Assembly (NCBI GenBank): GCA_013373625.1
Contig: JABXHM010000012.1
Coordinates: 1 to 64,000, forward strand
Source: Alteromonadaceae bacterium
GTDB lineage: Bacteria; Pseudomonadota; Gammaproteobacteria; Enterobacterales; Alteromonadaceae
Length of the DNA: 64,000 nucleotides
Direction: 5' to 3'
Shown here: one piece after another, positions 53,393 to 63,400 of the stretch
How positions within the stretch are numbered: the stretch's first letter is position 1
How the letters are laid out: each line of letters starts with the position of its first letter
Notes under the pieces: generated by a model
Told to the model about the DNA's origin: nothing
The model's database searches: none
Seen by the model: the letters and a program-made list of their open reading frames with translations, nothing else
Position numbers and translations under genes: made by a program

Positions 53393-53847
53393 TTTACCAC
53401 CACCTTTTGAGCCGCTGTTTTGACTGCTGCACGGATGCGCGGATAGGTTCCACAGCGACAGATATTGCCTGCCATATGACTTTCAATATCGTCATCTGTC
53501 AGAGTTTGTTGTTTATCAACCAGTGCTGCTGCCTGCATCATCTGCCCACTCTGACAATAACCGCATTGAGGAACATTATGTTCGCGCCAGGCTTCCTGCA
53601 CCGGGTGAGAGTCATCTTTGGACAAGCCTTCGATAGTAGTGACAGATTTACCAGTGATGGCATTCATGGGGAGTTGGCAGGAGCGTGTTGGCTCGCCGTC
53701 AATATGAACTGTACAGGCACCACACAGAGCCATACCGCACGAGTACTTGGTGCCGGTCATTTTGAGATCGTCGCGTATAAACCACAGCAGGGGCATGTCA
53801 GGGTCACCCTGGTAGTCAAACTCTTGTTCATTGATGATGACTTTCAT
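53389..53847 (-). CDS. 2Fe-2S subunit of the molybdenum hydroxylase, IorA-like
   Basis: 152 residues from ATG at 53847, with GAGGAAAGCT before it; the frame is open nine codons further up. The first cluster motif is [16 protein letters not shown] and a Cys in TRSC, the second is CGYCQSGQ and CRCGTYPRI, the standard two 2Fe-2S centres of this family. It passes electrons from the molybdenum subunit to the respiratory chain. The stop overlaps the start of the large subunit by four bases. No c-type cytochrome gene is nearby, unlike many such operons. Confidence 0.92.
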   Translation of the reverse strand: MKVIINEQEFDYQGDPDMPLLWFIRDDLKMTGTKYSCGMALCGACTVHIDGEPTRSCQLPMNAITGKSVTTIEGLSKDDSHPVQEAWREHNVPQCGYCQSGQMMQAAALVDKQQTLTDDDIESHMAGNICRCGTYPRIRAAVKTAAQKVVVK

Positions 53848-54075
53848 AGCTTTCCTCATGTATAAATGGCGCACTCTACTACATCATCATATTTCATTAC
53901 TCAGACAATACAGGTAGAGCCAAAAACTGCATTCGTAATAAATACAGCCATTAAATTCATTTAATGTTAGCGCTTTTCCATTACAATTTGTTAAATTTAT
54001 TATCGATGTTTTTGTAAAGTCTTTGTTAAAATGCGCTATTACAATAATAATTAATTATTTCCGGTGGATATCACA

Positions 54076-55749
54076 ATGCCAGACCAGTCAACAGTACCCA
54101 AGACAGAATCGAGTAACACTTTATTAGCGTGCCTTTATCATTGGGAACAGCACACTCCCCAAAGTCTTTGTATGGTGCAGCCTGTCGACGGACAGTATCA
54201 CTCTTATTCATGGTTAAGTGTCGCCACAACGGTACGTAAGCTTGCGCAACAGTTAATCGACATGAACTACGAACCGGGAAGCCGCATTGCTATATTGTCA
54301 AAAAACTGTGCTGAGTGGTTAATGGCTGATCTGGCGATTATGATGGCAGGCTATGTCTCGGTACCTATTTTTTCGACCGCCGGAACTGACACCATTGATT
54401 ACGTGCTCAAGCATGCCGAGGTGAAGCTGGTTTTTGTTGGCAAACTTGATGAAACCGATAAGCAACTCAACGCTATTCCTGACAGTGTCGCGACGGTGGC
54501 GTTTCCCTACCCGAACCTGGATACCGATTACAGCTGGGCGCAATTCACTGCCGCTGAACCGCTTAAAGAAAGCCCCCAGGTTGCGCCAGATGCGCTCATG
54601 ACAATTATTTACACATCCGGCAGCACAGGCAGCCCGAAGGGGGTTATGCATACCTACGAATCTATGGCGTGGGCCGGCAATCAGGGCATGATAGATTTAC
54701 ACCTCGATACGCAGGACCGTCTTTTGAGTTACCTGCCTTTGGCACATATTACTGAGCGGGTTTTGGTTGAAATGGCCGGCTTCAAGGCCGGGTTGACGAT
54801 ACACTTTATTGAATCACTGGATAGTTTCCAGCGCGATGTACAACATTGTGAGCCGACGTTATTTGTGTCCGTACCGCGCCTGTGGTCTAAGTTTCAACTT
54901 GGGATCCTACAAAAGTTACCCCAGGCAAAACTCGACATACTGCTTAAAATACCCTTCATTAGCGGTCTGATTAAGAAGAAAGTTCGTACTGGGCTGGGCC
55001 TTGGGAAAGCAAAAATATGTGCCAGCGGTTCAGCGCCACTAGCGCCAGTTATTACCTCCTGGTTTGCTGCGCTCGGCATCGAAATCAGCGAAGGGTGGGG
55101 CATGACTGAAAATGCCGCGCTGGGTACAGCGAGTTTGCCGTTTAATCACGATAAAATAGGTTCGATAGGCAGACCCTGGGGCGGCGTATCCTTGCGATTG
55201 TCTGAGCAACAGGAATTACTGACCAAATCGCCGGGTAACATGCAGGGCTATTATCTTGATCCGGCGCGCACCGCACAAGCTTTCACAGAGGATGGTTATT
55301 TACGTACCGGCGATAAAGCCGCTATCGACAATGACGGGTACTATTATATCACCGGGCGGATCAAAGAAATTTTTAAAACCGCAAAAGGAAAATACGTCAC
55401 CCCTGCGCCCATTGAAGCGTTATTAATGGACAACAATAATATTGAGCAGGTGTGCGTAACGGGCGCTGGCCTACCTCAGCCTATTGCATTATTGGTGTTG
55501 TCTGAAGAAGGTCAAACCCGCAGCAATGGCAGTGTTACCACCTCGTTGCAAGATACCCTGAAAAAGGTCAATGCCAGCCTTGAAAGCCACCAGCGTCTTG
55601 CACATCTGATTGTCATTTCTGAGCCCTGGACTATTGAGAATGAGCTGTTAACGCCAACACTGAAGGTTAAGCGACATGTACTGGAAGAACGCTTTGCCGA
55701 TGTTATTGAGCAAGATTACAGCGAAGCGGTTGTGTGGCACAAACGGTAA
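54076..55749 (+). CDS. AMP-binding acyl-CoA synthetase (long-chain type)
   Basis: 557 residues from ATG at 54076, with GGTGG eight bases before; a GTG four codons earlier is less likely. Motifs of the adenylating family: YTSGSTGSPKGVMHTYE (P-loop), YLPLAHITERV, GWGMTENAAL, and YLRTGDKAAIDNDGYYYITGRIKE with Lys in TAKGKYVTPAPIE. LPLAHITERV and the ending with the long insertion match long-chain acyl-CoA ligases of the FAA1 type. It activates fatty acids with ATP and CoA. Independent transcript with a strong bidirectional terminator after it. Confidence 0.92.
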   Translation: MPDQSTVPKTESSNTLLACLYHWEQHTPQSLCMVQPVDGQYHSYSWLSVATTVRKLAQQLIDMNYEPGSRIAILSKNCAEWLMADLAIMMAGYVSVPIFSTAGTDTIDYVLKHAEVKLVFVGKLDETDKQLNAIPDSVATVAFPYPNLDTDYSWAQFTAAEPLKESPQVAPDALMTIIYTSGSTGSPKGVMHTYESMAWAGNQGMIDLHLDTQDRLLSYLPLAHITERVLVEMAGFKAGLTIHFIESLDSFQRDVQHCEPTLFVSVPRLWSKFQLGILQKLPQAKLDILLKIPFISGLIKKKVRTGLGLGKAKICASGSAPLAPVITSWFAALGIEISEGWGMTENAALGTASLPFNHDKIGSIGRPWGGVSLRLSEQQELLTKSPGNMQGYYLDPARTAQAFTEDGYLRTGDKAAIDNDGYYYITGRIKEIFKTAKGKYVTPAPIEALLMDNNNIEQVCVTGAGLPQPIALLVLSEEGQTRSNGSVTTSLQDTLKKVNASLESHQRLAHLIVISEPWTIENELLTPTLKVKRHVLEERFADVIEQDYSEAVVWHKR

Positions 55750-55805
55750 GCAAGGCGTTATTTGTTGAGTGGTAAGTTAAACCGGTTTTAGCCAAAACCA
55801 CAGAC

Positions 55806-55837
55806 ACAAAAGCCGGCAGTTGAACGCCGGCTTTTGT
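55806..55837. terminator. Bidirectional terminator between the acyl-CoA ligase and dUTPase genes
   Basis: ACAAAAGCCGGC pairs with GCCGGCTTTTGT around an eight-base loop. A-run on the left and T-run on the right let it terminate both convergent genes. Confidence 0.9.
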
Positions 55838-55859
55838 ATTATAGAAATAAGGGGAAGTC

Positions 55860-56516
55860 CTATTTTGCGTAGCGTTGCTGCAGGCCCTGATACACCAAAT
55901 CAGCATAATCGGCGGCGTTAATGTCCAGTTCTCCTAACACCTCCACAAGGTGTTCGTTGTCTTCGCGGCCTTGCCAGGTTTTCTGATATGTACCGGCCTT
56001 GTAGCCGTTGTCCTGTCTGAAAAAGTTAAGAATATTCTTGCCCACATACTGGCGATACAATTCATCGCCACTCATTTCACATTGTTCAACAATACACATA
56101 AACAGCGGTACGCTAAAACGCTTGGCTGCACATAGACCGGCCATTAGCTCCAGGTTGTCAAGTAATGAAAGCGAAGCCGGTGAGTAGTCTTTGCCGTCAA
56201 AAGTGACTAACGGGTCTTTTTGTTGTGCAAGCTGGGCGGCAAGGGCATGAGCCGTTGCATCGACATCACCCTTATAGTCGATAATGCTGGCAGACAGTGC
56301 AAAGTGCCAGATATCAACCAGTTCCATTTGCAACTGGGGCAAATCTTTTTGTTGAGCCTTCCACCATTTCCAGCCGTGATGTTCAATGGCTTCTACTGAC
56401 TCAACCATTGCTGCGCGTAAATACCCGTATCCGGCAGTAAGCCATTGCGGATTGACCTTAATATTCATTTTGTTTTGGAGCGACAGCATTGTATTGAGTT
56501 GTTGTTGAGACAGCAT
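55860..56516 (-). CDS. All-alpha dimeric dUTP diphosphatase
   Basis: 218 residues, helical, with the dimeric dUTPase (MazG-like superfamily) motifs: AAMVESVEAIEHHGWKWWK, ELVDIWHFALSASI, and GDELYRQYVGKNILNFFRQ-type plus GYKAGTYQKTWQGREDNEHL. These acidic helices hold magnesium. The enzyme hydrolyses dUTP to dUMP, keeping uracil out of DNA. It is unrelated to the trimeric Dut of E. coli; marine gammaproteobacteria often have this type. Faces the acyl-CoA ligase gene across the terminator. Confidence 0.9.
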   Translation of the reverse strand: MLSQQQLNTMLSLQNKMNIKVNPQWLTAGYGYLRAAMVESVEAIEHHGWKWWKAQQKDLPQLQMELVDIWHFALSASIIDYKGDVDATAHALAAQLAQQKDPLVTFDGKDYSPASLSLLDNLELMAGLCAAKRFSVPLFMCIVEQCEMSGDELYRQYVGKNILNFFRQDNGYKAGTYQKTWQGREDNEHLVEVLGELDINAADYADLVYQGLQQRYAK

Positions 56517-56700
56517 AAATTACCTATTTAATTGAGCCATGGCAGTGAGGGGGTGCCGAAATAGTATGACCAGCCTGAGTACAGACACAGAATTACCGTT
56601 AAACGCAAAGTTTAACATGACCGGGTGGCAGGTAAAGACAGTTATCACACCAGGTGAATGGTCATTTTTAATGACAATTGTGCACATTTATAATGCACTT

Positions 56701-56948
56701 TATGGGAGCGGATGCACCATATTGATGAAATTCAGGTGCCCGTTATTGGCGAGGGGTGTTTTTAAGTTGTTGTTATTATTGACTTTAAATGTTGGCATTT
56801 TTTCTGCAATGGTTAAAGCGTTAACAGTGTTACATGCTGGCGCTAACTTTAGCCGGTGCCAGGCAACGCCGGCCAAAGTTGTTAGTATGTAGCCCGTAAC
56901 CTTGCCCATACAGATTTTTCGTGTCCTGAGGTCTGTATGGGTTTTTTT
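56701..56948 (+). ncRNA. Candidate small RNA or terminated leader upstream of recC
   Basis: A transcript starting near 56701, seven bases after a perfect TATAAT at 56689-56694 (its -35, TTTTAA, is poor), would end at the terminator with T-run to 56948, about 248 bases. No protein frame fits. It could be an independent small RNA or a leader of recC ended by attenuation. Confidence 0.3.
56905..56948 (+). terminator. Rho-independent terminator upstream of recC
   Basis: CCCATACAGA at 56905-56914 pairs exactly with TCTGTATGGG at 56932-56941 around a 17-base loop, followed by TTTTTTT. It ends a plus-strand transcript ahead of recC. Confidence 0.85.
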
Positions 56949-57106
56949 ATGTCTGTTTGTTATTTGTACATTCCAACGCGCGCTACTATAAACGATTGTT
57001 GATAAATTCACCAGTCATTTCACTACTTATTTCTTATCACGCACTATCAGTGCATACTTAACAGCAGTTTGGATGTTTGTTCATTCGGTCAAAGGATACC
57101 TGCGCA

Positions 57107-60100
57107 TTGTTAACACTTTATCCGTCCAATAAGCTCGAACACCTGAGTTTTCTGCTGGCGACGTTATTCGATCAACAACCAGCCCGCGGCTTAGCTGCCG
57201 ATATCGTGCTGGTTGAAAGTCCGGGGATGCAACACTGGCTGAGTATGCAGTTGGCCGAGCAGCGCGGTATTGCGATGAATATATCGTTTCCGCTGCCCGT
57301 GCGCTTTATGTGGGACATTGCCCGTGACGTGCTCGGTGATGATGCTGTGCCCAAAGAGTCGCCTTTCAGGCGCGAAACATTGCGTTGGCGAATTTACCAG
57401 TTATTTTCTGATCCTGAGGCACTGGCTGATCCGGCATTAAGCCGGGTTGCTGGTTTCCTGACCAAGAGTACTCAAAGCGGTGGCGGTCAACTCCAGCGTT
57501 TGCAGTTAGCTGTATCACTGGCAGATTTATTTGAGCAGTACCTGCTCTACCGACCAGACTGGCTGCTGGCCTGGAAGCGCCATGAAAAGGTAACCGGTGA
57601 TGATGCCGATGAAGTTTGGCAGGCGCAGGTGTGGCGCAAATTGGTCAGCGACACGCCAACCCATCCGGCGCGTTTACATGAGCGTATGGTCACGGCGCTA
57701 CAGCAACCTGATCAAAAGCTTATCGACGCTTTGCCCGAGCGCATTATCCTGTTTGCTATCAATACAATGGCGCCGCAATTTGTGGCGTTTTTAGATGCGC
57801 TGGCACAATGGGTGGATGTGCATTTATATCATTTAAACCCCTGCGTGAATTATTGGGGCAATGCGGCTGGTCGGGGTGAACAGGCTCGCTTATTAAGACT
57901 GGAAGGCATTGAAGCCTGGATGACGCAGTCACAGGACAATCCGCTACTGGCGAATTTAGGACGCCAGGGCAGGGACTTGTTTAATCAGCTCACTGAACTG
58001 CAAAGCTACGAAATTAGCGCTTTTGACCTACCGCCACCGTCGGAACAACAGCTGGGTACCAGCCTGTTAAGCCGGGTGCAGCAGGATATTCTGGAGTCCA
58101 GAGCCGGCGACGCGAATTACCAGTGGCAACCTGATGACTACAGTATTTTAATCAGCTCCGCGCACAGCGCTCTGCGAGAAGTGCAGTCGTTACATGACTA
58201 TTTGCTGTTGCAGTTGCAGAACGACCCAAACTTGCAACCCCGCGATATACTGGTTATGTGTCCGGCGATAGAGCAATACGCACCGGCCATCGAAGCGGTC
58301 TTTGCCCGGGTGGGCGTTGCCTTCGGTGAGGATGATGTGTCACCGAGGATCCCATGCACCATTGCCGACCGTTCGCCACTGGATGCCGATCCGCTGATCG
58401 CAGCATTTCTGTCACTACTGTCACTGCCTGATAGCCGCTTCAGTGTGACGCAAATACTTGAATATCTCAGTTTAACACCGCTGCAGCGCCGCTTTGGATT
58501 AACCGAAGAAAGCCTGACTGTTATTGAATACTGGCTGGAGCAGGCGAATATTCACTGGGGGTTAAATGATACGCACAAATCGGCGGTTACCGAGAACGCC
58601 ACCGACAGCGCCATGTTCAGTTGGCAGTGGGGATTGCAACGGCTAATGCTCGGAATGGTCAGTGAAGACCACGTACAGTTGTTTGGCAATTGTGTCACCG
58701 TGCCTGATGTGGAAGGACAGGCTGGCGCTGAGCTTGGCCGCTTAATGCTGGTTATTGAACAATTAATGCGTCACAACCAGGCGCTTGGTCAGTCTCGTAC
58801 GGCCTTAGACTGGCAGCAGTATTTATATCGCCTGCGTGATGACTGTTTTGCTCCGGTGAGTGACGACACTGACAGTTGGGAAAGCATTGGTAAAGCTATC
58901 GCAGACTTTGCATTGCAATGCGAGCAGGCGGGGTTCTCCGGCGAGTTGAGTCTGGCTGAAGTGCGGGAGGTGCTAACCCGACGCTTTGCAACACCTGATG
59001 CGGGTAATCACTTTATGACCGGGCAGGTGACGTTTTGCTCGATGTTACCCATGCGCAGTATTCCGTTTAAAGTCATCGCGATTTTAGGTCTCAACGATGG
59101 TGAGTTTCCGCGCACTAACCCGCCTGGCAGTATTAATATTATGGCACGTCAGGGCAGCCGGTTAGGCGATCGCTCGCGGCGTCAGGAAGACCGTTATTTG
59201 TTTTTAGAAGCGATCATTTCAGCCAGGCAAGCGCTGTATTTAAGCTACCAGGGGCGCAGTGCCCTGAATAATGCTGAGCGTCAGCCCAGTCTGGTGCTGC
59301 AGGAAGTGATGGACTTTCTGCATCAGGATTATGCATGGGATGCCCGGCAGGCCGTGCGGCAACTGCCGCTTCACCCGTTTAGCCCGGATGTGTTTCGCGG
59401 TCAGTGGCCCAGCTATGCAAAAGGGTGGCATCGTCTGGCACAGGCGGTTGCAGAGCCGGTCAGCACTGATGACGTCCTCACACTATCCTTTGCCGGCGAC
59501 CAACAGTTAACGCGCAGTATTAGCTGTGTCGAAGTGGGCCGCTGTTTTGACGATCCGCTGGCCTGGCTGGCCCGTCAGTTGGGATTGCGGTTAGACATTG
59601 ATAATCGGTTGCTACAAGACAGTGAGCCGTTTGAGAGCAGCAAACTCACTCGCTATCGCTACGTTGATGAACTGGTTAATTGTGGTGCAATGTCTGGTAG
59701 CAGCGACGCACTCACTCAGCAGTTTTTACTCGGTGGCGATCTGCCTGACACGCCGGTGAGCCGCTTAGAATTACAACAATGGCAGGAGGCTGCGCATTTA
59801 TTGCTGGAGGCTGCGCCGCTGACCGACGACACTCAGACCACGGTAGCCACACAAATTGGCCGCTGGCATCTTTATGGCAGCTGTTATCAACTGCACAACG
59901 AGCTGGTGAGTTATCATGTTGGCCAGCATCAGGTGCGACGTAGTTTTGTTGCCTGGATCACCATGTTAGTTGCCAATAGTGAAGGGCTGACGCTGCCGCT
60001 TTCCCTGCACTACATAGACTGGAGCAAGGAGCCGCTACAACGCCGTACAGAGGTCTTTGAAGCGTTTGACAGTGAAGAGGCACAGACAATTTTGAGCCGC

Positions 60101-60400
60101 TTAGTTGCAATGCTGGAACGCATAGAACAACAACCAACACTAGTGCATTTGGCAGTGGCTGAAGCATTTTCAAAGTTTGCTAAGATGTGTTCAGAAAATG
60201 ACGACTGGAAACAGCACGAAGAGCTGCAAAAGCGCTGGAATATGCTAACGGATCCCAACGATGCCTACAGTAAACTTGGCAATAGCGCCTACTTTAATTG
60301 GTTCTTTAGTCAGGTGCCGACAGTGGACGATCTGCCTCTGACCGATTTGGCTGCGCTGTATTGCCCATTTTTTAACAGCATGGCGAAAACAAAAAAATGA
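57107..60400 (+). CDS. recC: Exodeoxyribonuclease V gamma subunit RecC
   Basis: 1097 residues from TTG at 57107. This start is preferred because AAAGGA lies ten bases before and LTLYPSNKLEHLSFLLATLF aligns with the N-terminus of E. coli RecC (MLRVYHSNRLD); the frame is open ten codons further up. ILVESPGMQHWLSMQLAEQ-like and IAMNISFPLPVRFMWD also match. RecC scans for Chi and channels the DNA strands in RecBCD. FNSMAKTKK ends it, with TGA overlapping the RecB start (ATGA). No other gene lies between. Confidence 0.94.
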   Translation: MLTLYPSNKLEHLSFLLATLFDQQPARGLAADIVLVESPGMQHWLSMQLAEQRGIAMNISFPLPVRFMWDIARDVLGDDAVPKESPFRRETLRWRIYQLFSDPEALADPALSRVAGFLTKSTQSGGGQLQRLQLAVSLADLFEQYLLYRPDWLLAWKRHEKVTGDDADEVWQAQVWRKLVSDTPTHPARLHERMVTALQQPDQKLIDALPERIILFAINTMAPQFVAFLDALAQWVDVHLYHLNPCVNYWGNAAGRGEQARLLRLEGIEAWMTQSQDNPLLANLGRQGRDLFNQLTELQSYEISAFDLPPPSEQQLGTSLLSRVQQDILESRAGDANYQWQPDDYSILISSAHSALREVQSLHDYLLLQLQNDPNLQPRDILVMCPAIEQYAPAIEAVFARVGVAFGEDDVSPRIPCTIADRSPLDADPLIAAFLSLLSLPDSRFSVTQILEYLSLTPLQRRFGLTEESLTVIEYWLEQANIHWGLNDTHKSAVTENATDSAMFSWQWGLQRLMLGMVSEDHVQLFGNCVTVPDVEGQAGAELGRLMLVIEQLMRHNQALGQSRTALDWQQYLYRLRDDCFAPVSDDTDSWESIGKAIADFALQCEQAGFSGELSLAEVREVLTRRFATPDAGNHFMTGQVTFCSMLPMRSIPFKVIAILGLNDGEFPRTNPPGSINIMARQGSRLGDRSRRQEDRYLFLEAIISARQALYLSYQGRSALNNAERQPSLVLQEVMDFLHQDYAWDARQAVRQLPLHPFSPDVFRGQWPSYAKGWHRLAQAVAEPVSTDDVLTLSFAGDQQLTRSISCVEVGRCFDDPLAWLARQLGLRLDIDNRLLQDSEPFESSKLTRYRYVDELVNCGAMSGSSDALTQQFLLGGDLPDTPVSRLELQQWQEAAHLLLEAAPLTDDTQTTVATQIGRWHLYGSCYQLHNELVSYHVGQHQVRRSFVAWITMLVANSEGLTLPLSLHYIDWSKEPLQRRTEVFEAFDSEEAQTILSRLVAMLERIEQQPTLVHLAVAEAFSKFAKMCSENDDWKQHEELQKRWNMLTDPNDAYSKLGNSAYFNWFFSQVPTVDDLPLTDLAALYCPFFNSMAKTKK

Positions 60401-63400
60401 CCACTCAGCACTTAGATGTTATCCATTTACCCTTGCGCGGTCGTCATTTAATTGAGGCCAGTGCCGGTACCGGTAAAACCTTTAATATTACCCGCATCTA
60501 CTTGCGCTGCCTGCTTGAGCAACAGTTAAGTGTTCAGCAAATTCTGGTTATGACCTTCACCAAAGCTGCGACCGAAGAAATCAGAGGACGCATCGCGTCA
60601 ACCCTGCGCGATGCCATGCAGTACTGGCAGCAGCGGGCAGCCAATCAGCCTATGGCGCAGACCGATCCGGTACTCGATGCTATTTATGAACGGGTCGAGT
60701 CACAACAGGCAATGGCATTGCTACAGGCAGCGCTGCTTGAACTGGACGATGCGGCCGTATTTACCATACATGGCTTTTGCAACAAGGTACTGGCCGATAT
60801 GGCGTTTACCTCAGCCGCACCGTTGGAGCTCTCGCTGGCCACAGATACTCGTGCTTTATATTTGCAGGGTTGCGAAGATTTTATCCGTAAACTAAGCCGC
60901 GACAGTGACGCCTTTGTGCAGCTTGCCAGTAACAACTGGCATACCCCGGAACGCTTTTTGGCGCAGTTTAATACCTTGCTCGAATTTGGCGATAAGCCGG
61001 TTATACCCGAGCCGGAGCAAATCGAAGACGAGTTTATTCAGGCGCTGGCAAAACTCGACGAGCAGTTCCGCTCGCAGGCTGAGCGAATTTATCAGACGCT
61101 GGTCAGTCATGAAGCGTTGTTTGAGCAGGCCATTATCGGCGGTGATGACGCTCGCCAACACGAATGGCAGGTGATTTTAGACTGGTTACATAAGGGGCCG
61201 TTGGCCGATATTCCACCTGAGGCAGGCAAATTTTCTAATGGTAATCGTTACAAAGCCAAACGCGAGGGCGTTAGCGATGCAAAAGCGATTATTGAACCAC
61301 TAAAATCTTTTCGTCTTGAACTCGACAAGGCGGTGAAATCGCTTTTAAAGTCTAAGCAAACGCTGTTAGACAAAGCGCCGGTGTACAAACTGGTTGCTGA
61401 CGGGGTTGCTTATGTGCAAGCCCACGTAAGAAAGCAAAAGCAACAGCTTAATATCGTCGACTTTAACGACCTAATTCGGATGTTAGCGTCACAAATCAGC
61501 GGGCCAGATACCCCTTTGTGTGAACAGCTGCGAGAGCAATATCCGGTAGCGTTGGTGGATGAGTTTCAGGATACCGATGCTGATCAGTATCATATACTGG
61601 CTAATGTATATCCGTCTGCTGAGGCTTCAACACAACGTGAGGTAACACCAGCGTTAATGATGATAGGCGATCCTAAACAGGCCATTTACGGGTTTCGTGG
61701 CGGTGATATCTTTACCTACTTACAAGCAGCCCGACAAGCCGAATATCGCTGGGTGATGGATACCAACTGGCGTTCGGTTGCGCCCGTGGTGGCCGGGTAT
61801 AACCGCTTGTTTTGGGGAGCCGATTGCCGTCAGCCGGCACGGGATCTGTTTAATTTTAATATTCAGTATGAACCGGTAAAAGCCAGTAGCGCTGCCAAGG
61901 CGGTGTCAACGCCGCTGATAGACCCGGCATCTGACCGTCGTGCGCTGACGTTTTTATGTGACAATTCGCCCACCGCAGAAAACAACAATAAAGGGGAAAC
62001 GCGCCAGCAACTCGCCCGCTTACTAACCCTCGAGGTGATGCGGTTACTGACTCAGGCACAGTTAGGTGGTCATCCGGTGCGCCCCGCAGACATTGCCATT
62101 TTAGTGCAGACCGGCAGCGAGGCAACGGTTATTCAGCAAGCACTTAAAGAAGCTGGTTTACCGGCGGTGTATTTGTCTAACCGCAATAGTTTGTTTGCCA
62201 GCAGTGAGGCAGCTGATTTATTGCTGGTTTTAAATGCGATATGGCATTCACACGATCTGCGATTGGTGAATGGTATTATCGCCAGCCCTTTGTTAGGCCT
62301 GGAACCGGCGCAAATTCAAACCATGTTAATTGATGAAAATGCCAGCGATTGGGATACGCTGCTGATGCAAATTGTGCTGTGGCGCGATATTTGGCAGCGG
62401 CGCGGAGTAATGCCGTTGGTGCTGGGGTTACTGCAAAATCATTATTTACCTACTCGTGGTGACGCAGAGCGCAGCCTGACTAACTATCAGCATCTGGCTG
62501 AATTGCTGCAGGAAACAGCCCGAACGTATCCTCAGCCGGGCCATTTACTCAACTGGCTGCATCGACAGGTGCAGGCGCCAGAGCAGGCACAGGAACATAT
62601 TCAGCGGCTGGAGTCTGATGCAAGGCTGATCCAGATTGTCACTCAGCATGGCTCTAAAGGCTTAGAGTATCCCATTGTATTTGTGCCCTTCGCGGGCGAT
62701 TATCGCGATCCGGTAAAGTTTGGCAACAGCCAGGCTGAGGTCTTGCGTTTTTACGATGAACGCGCTGGTATGCAGCGCATGGCACTGGGAGCGACACCGG
62801 CAACGATTGAGCAGGTCCGGCGGGAAGGGAACGCTGAATCGATGCGATTGCTGTACGTTGCTATTACCCGTGCGTCGCACCGTTGCTACCTTGGCGCTGC
62901 TGAAAGTAAACATACTGAGCAGTCGGCGCTTGGCCGGGTTGTCAGGCGTGCTGATTGTGATTCCTGGCAGCACGCAATTCACCAGATCATGGCGGAGCCC
63001 TGTGAGCATATTGGCCTTATCGACAATATTCAGCAAGTCGCAGCGCCAGACATTAATCATAACGAAGCGGGGCTATCCTACGCGCCTTTTGAACGCAAAT
63101 TTGAAGATAGCTGGCGGCTTTATTCGTTCTCGGCACTGACCCGTCAGGCGGCGCATACGCAGTATCGGCATCGCGAGGCGGAGATACCCGCCGATGCCAC
63201 CACGCCGGCCGGACTGGCACAACAGCACATACGTTATCAGCTAAAAGCCGGTGCACAGAGCGGCAATTTACTTCACGATTTACTGGAAGTGACCGACTTT
63301 ACTGCGCCAGACTGGCACAATACGGGGGCGCAGGTGGCGCAACGATATGGTATAGAGGACACTCAGCACGCCGCCTTATTCAGTTGGCTTGACGAGGTGC

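Larger units (their letters stand above)
56517..57106. other. Long intergenic region before recC
   Basis: About 590 bases. A 117-codon plus-strand frame at 56539-56892 has no ribosome site and odd composition, so I do not call it. The region holds a good -10 hexamer (TATAAT at 56689) and a strong rho-independent terminator (56905-56948), suggesting a short non-coding transcript between the dUTPase and recC promoters. Confidence 0.6.

Noticed and set aside
56539-56892. 117-codon plus-strand frame upstream of recC
   Set aside because: No ribosome site, low-complexity hydrophobic stretch, and it runs across the candidate promoter; better explained as non-coding.
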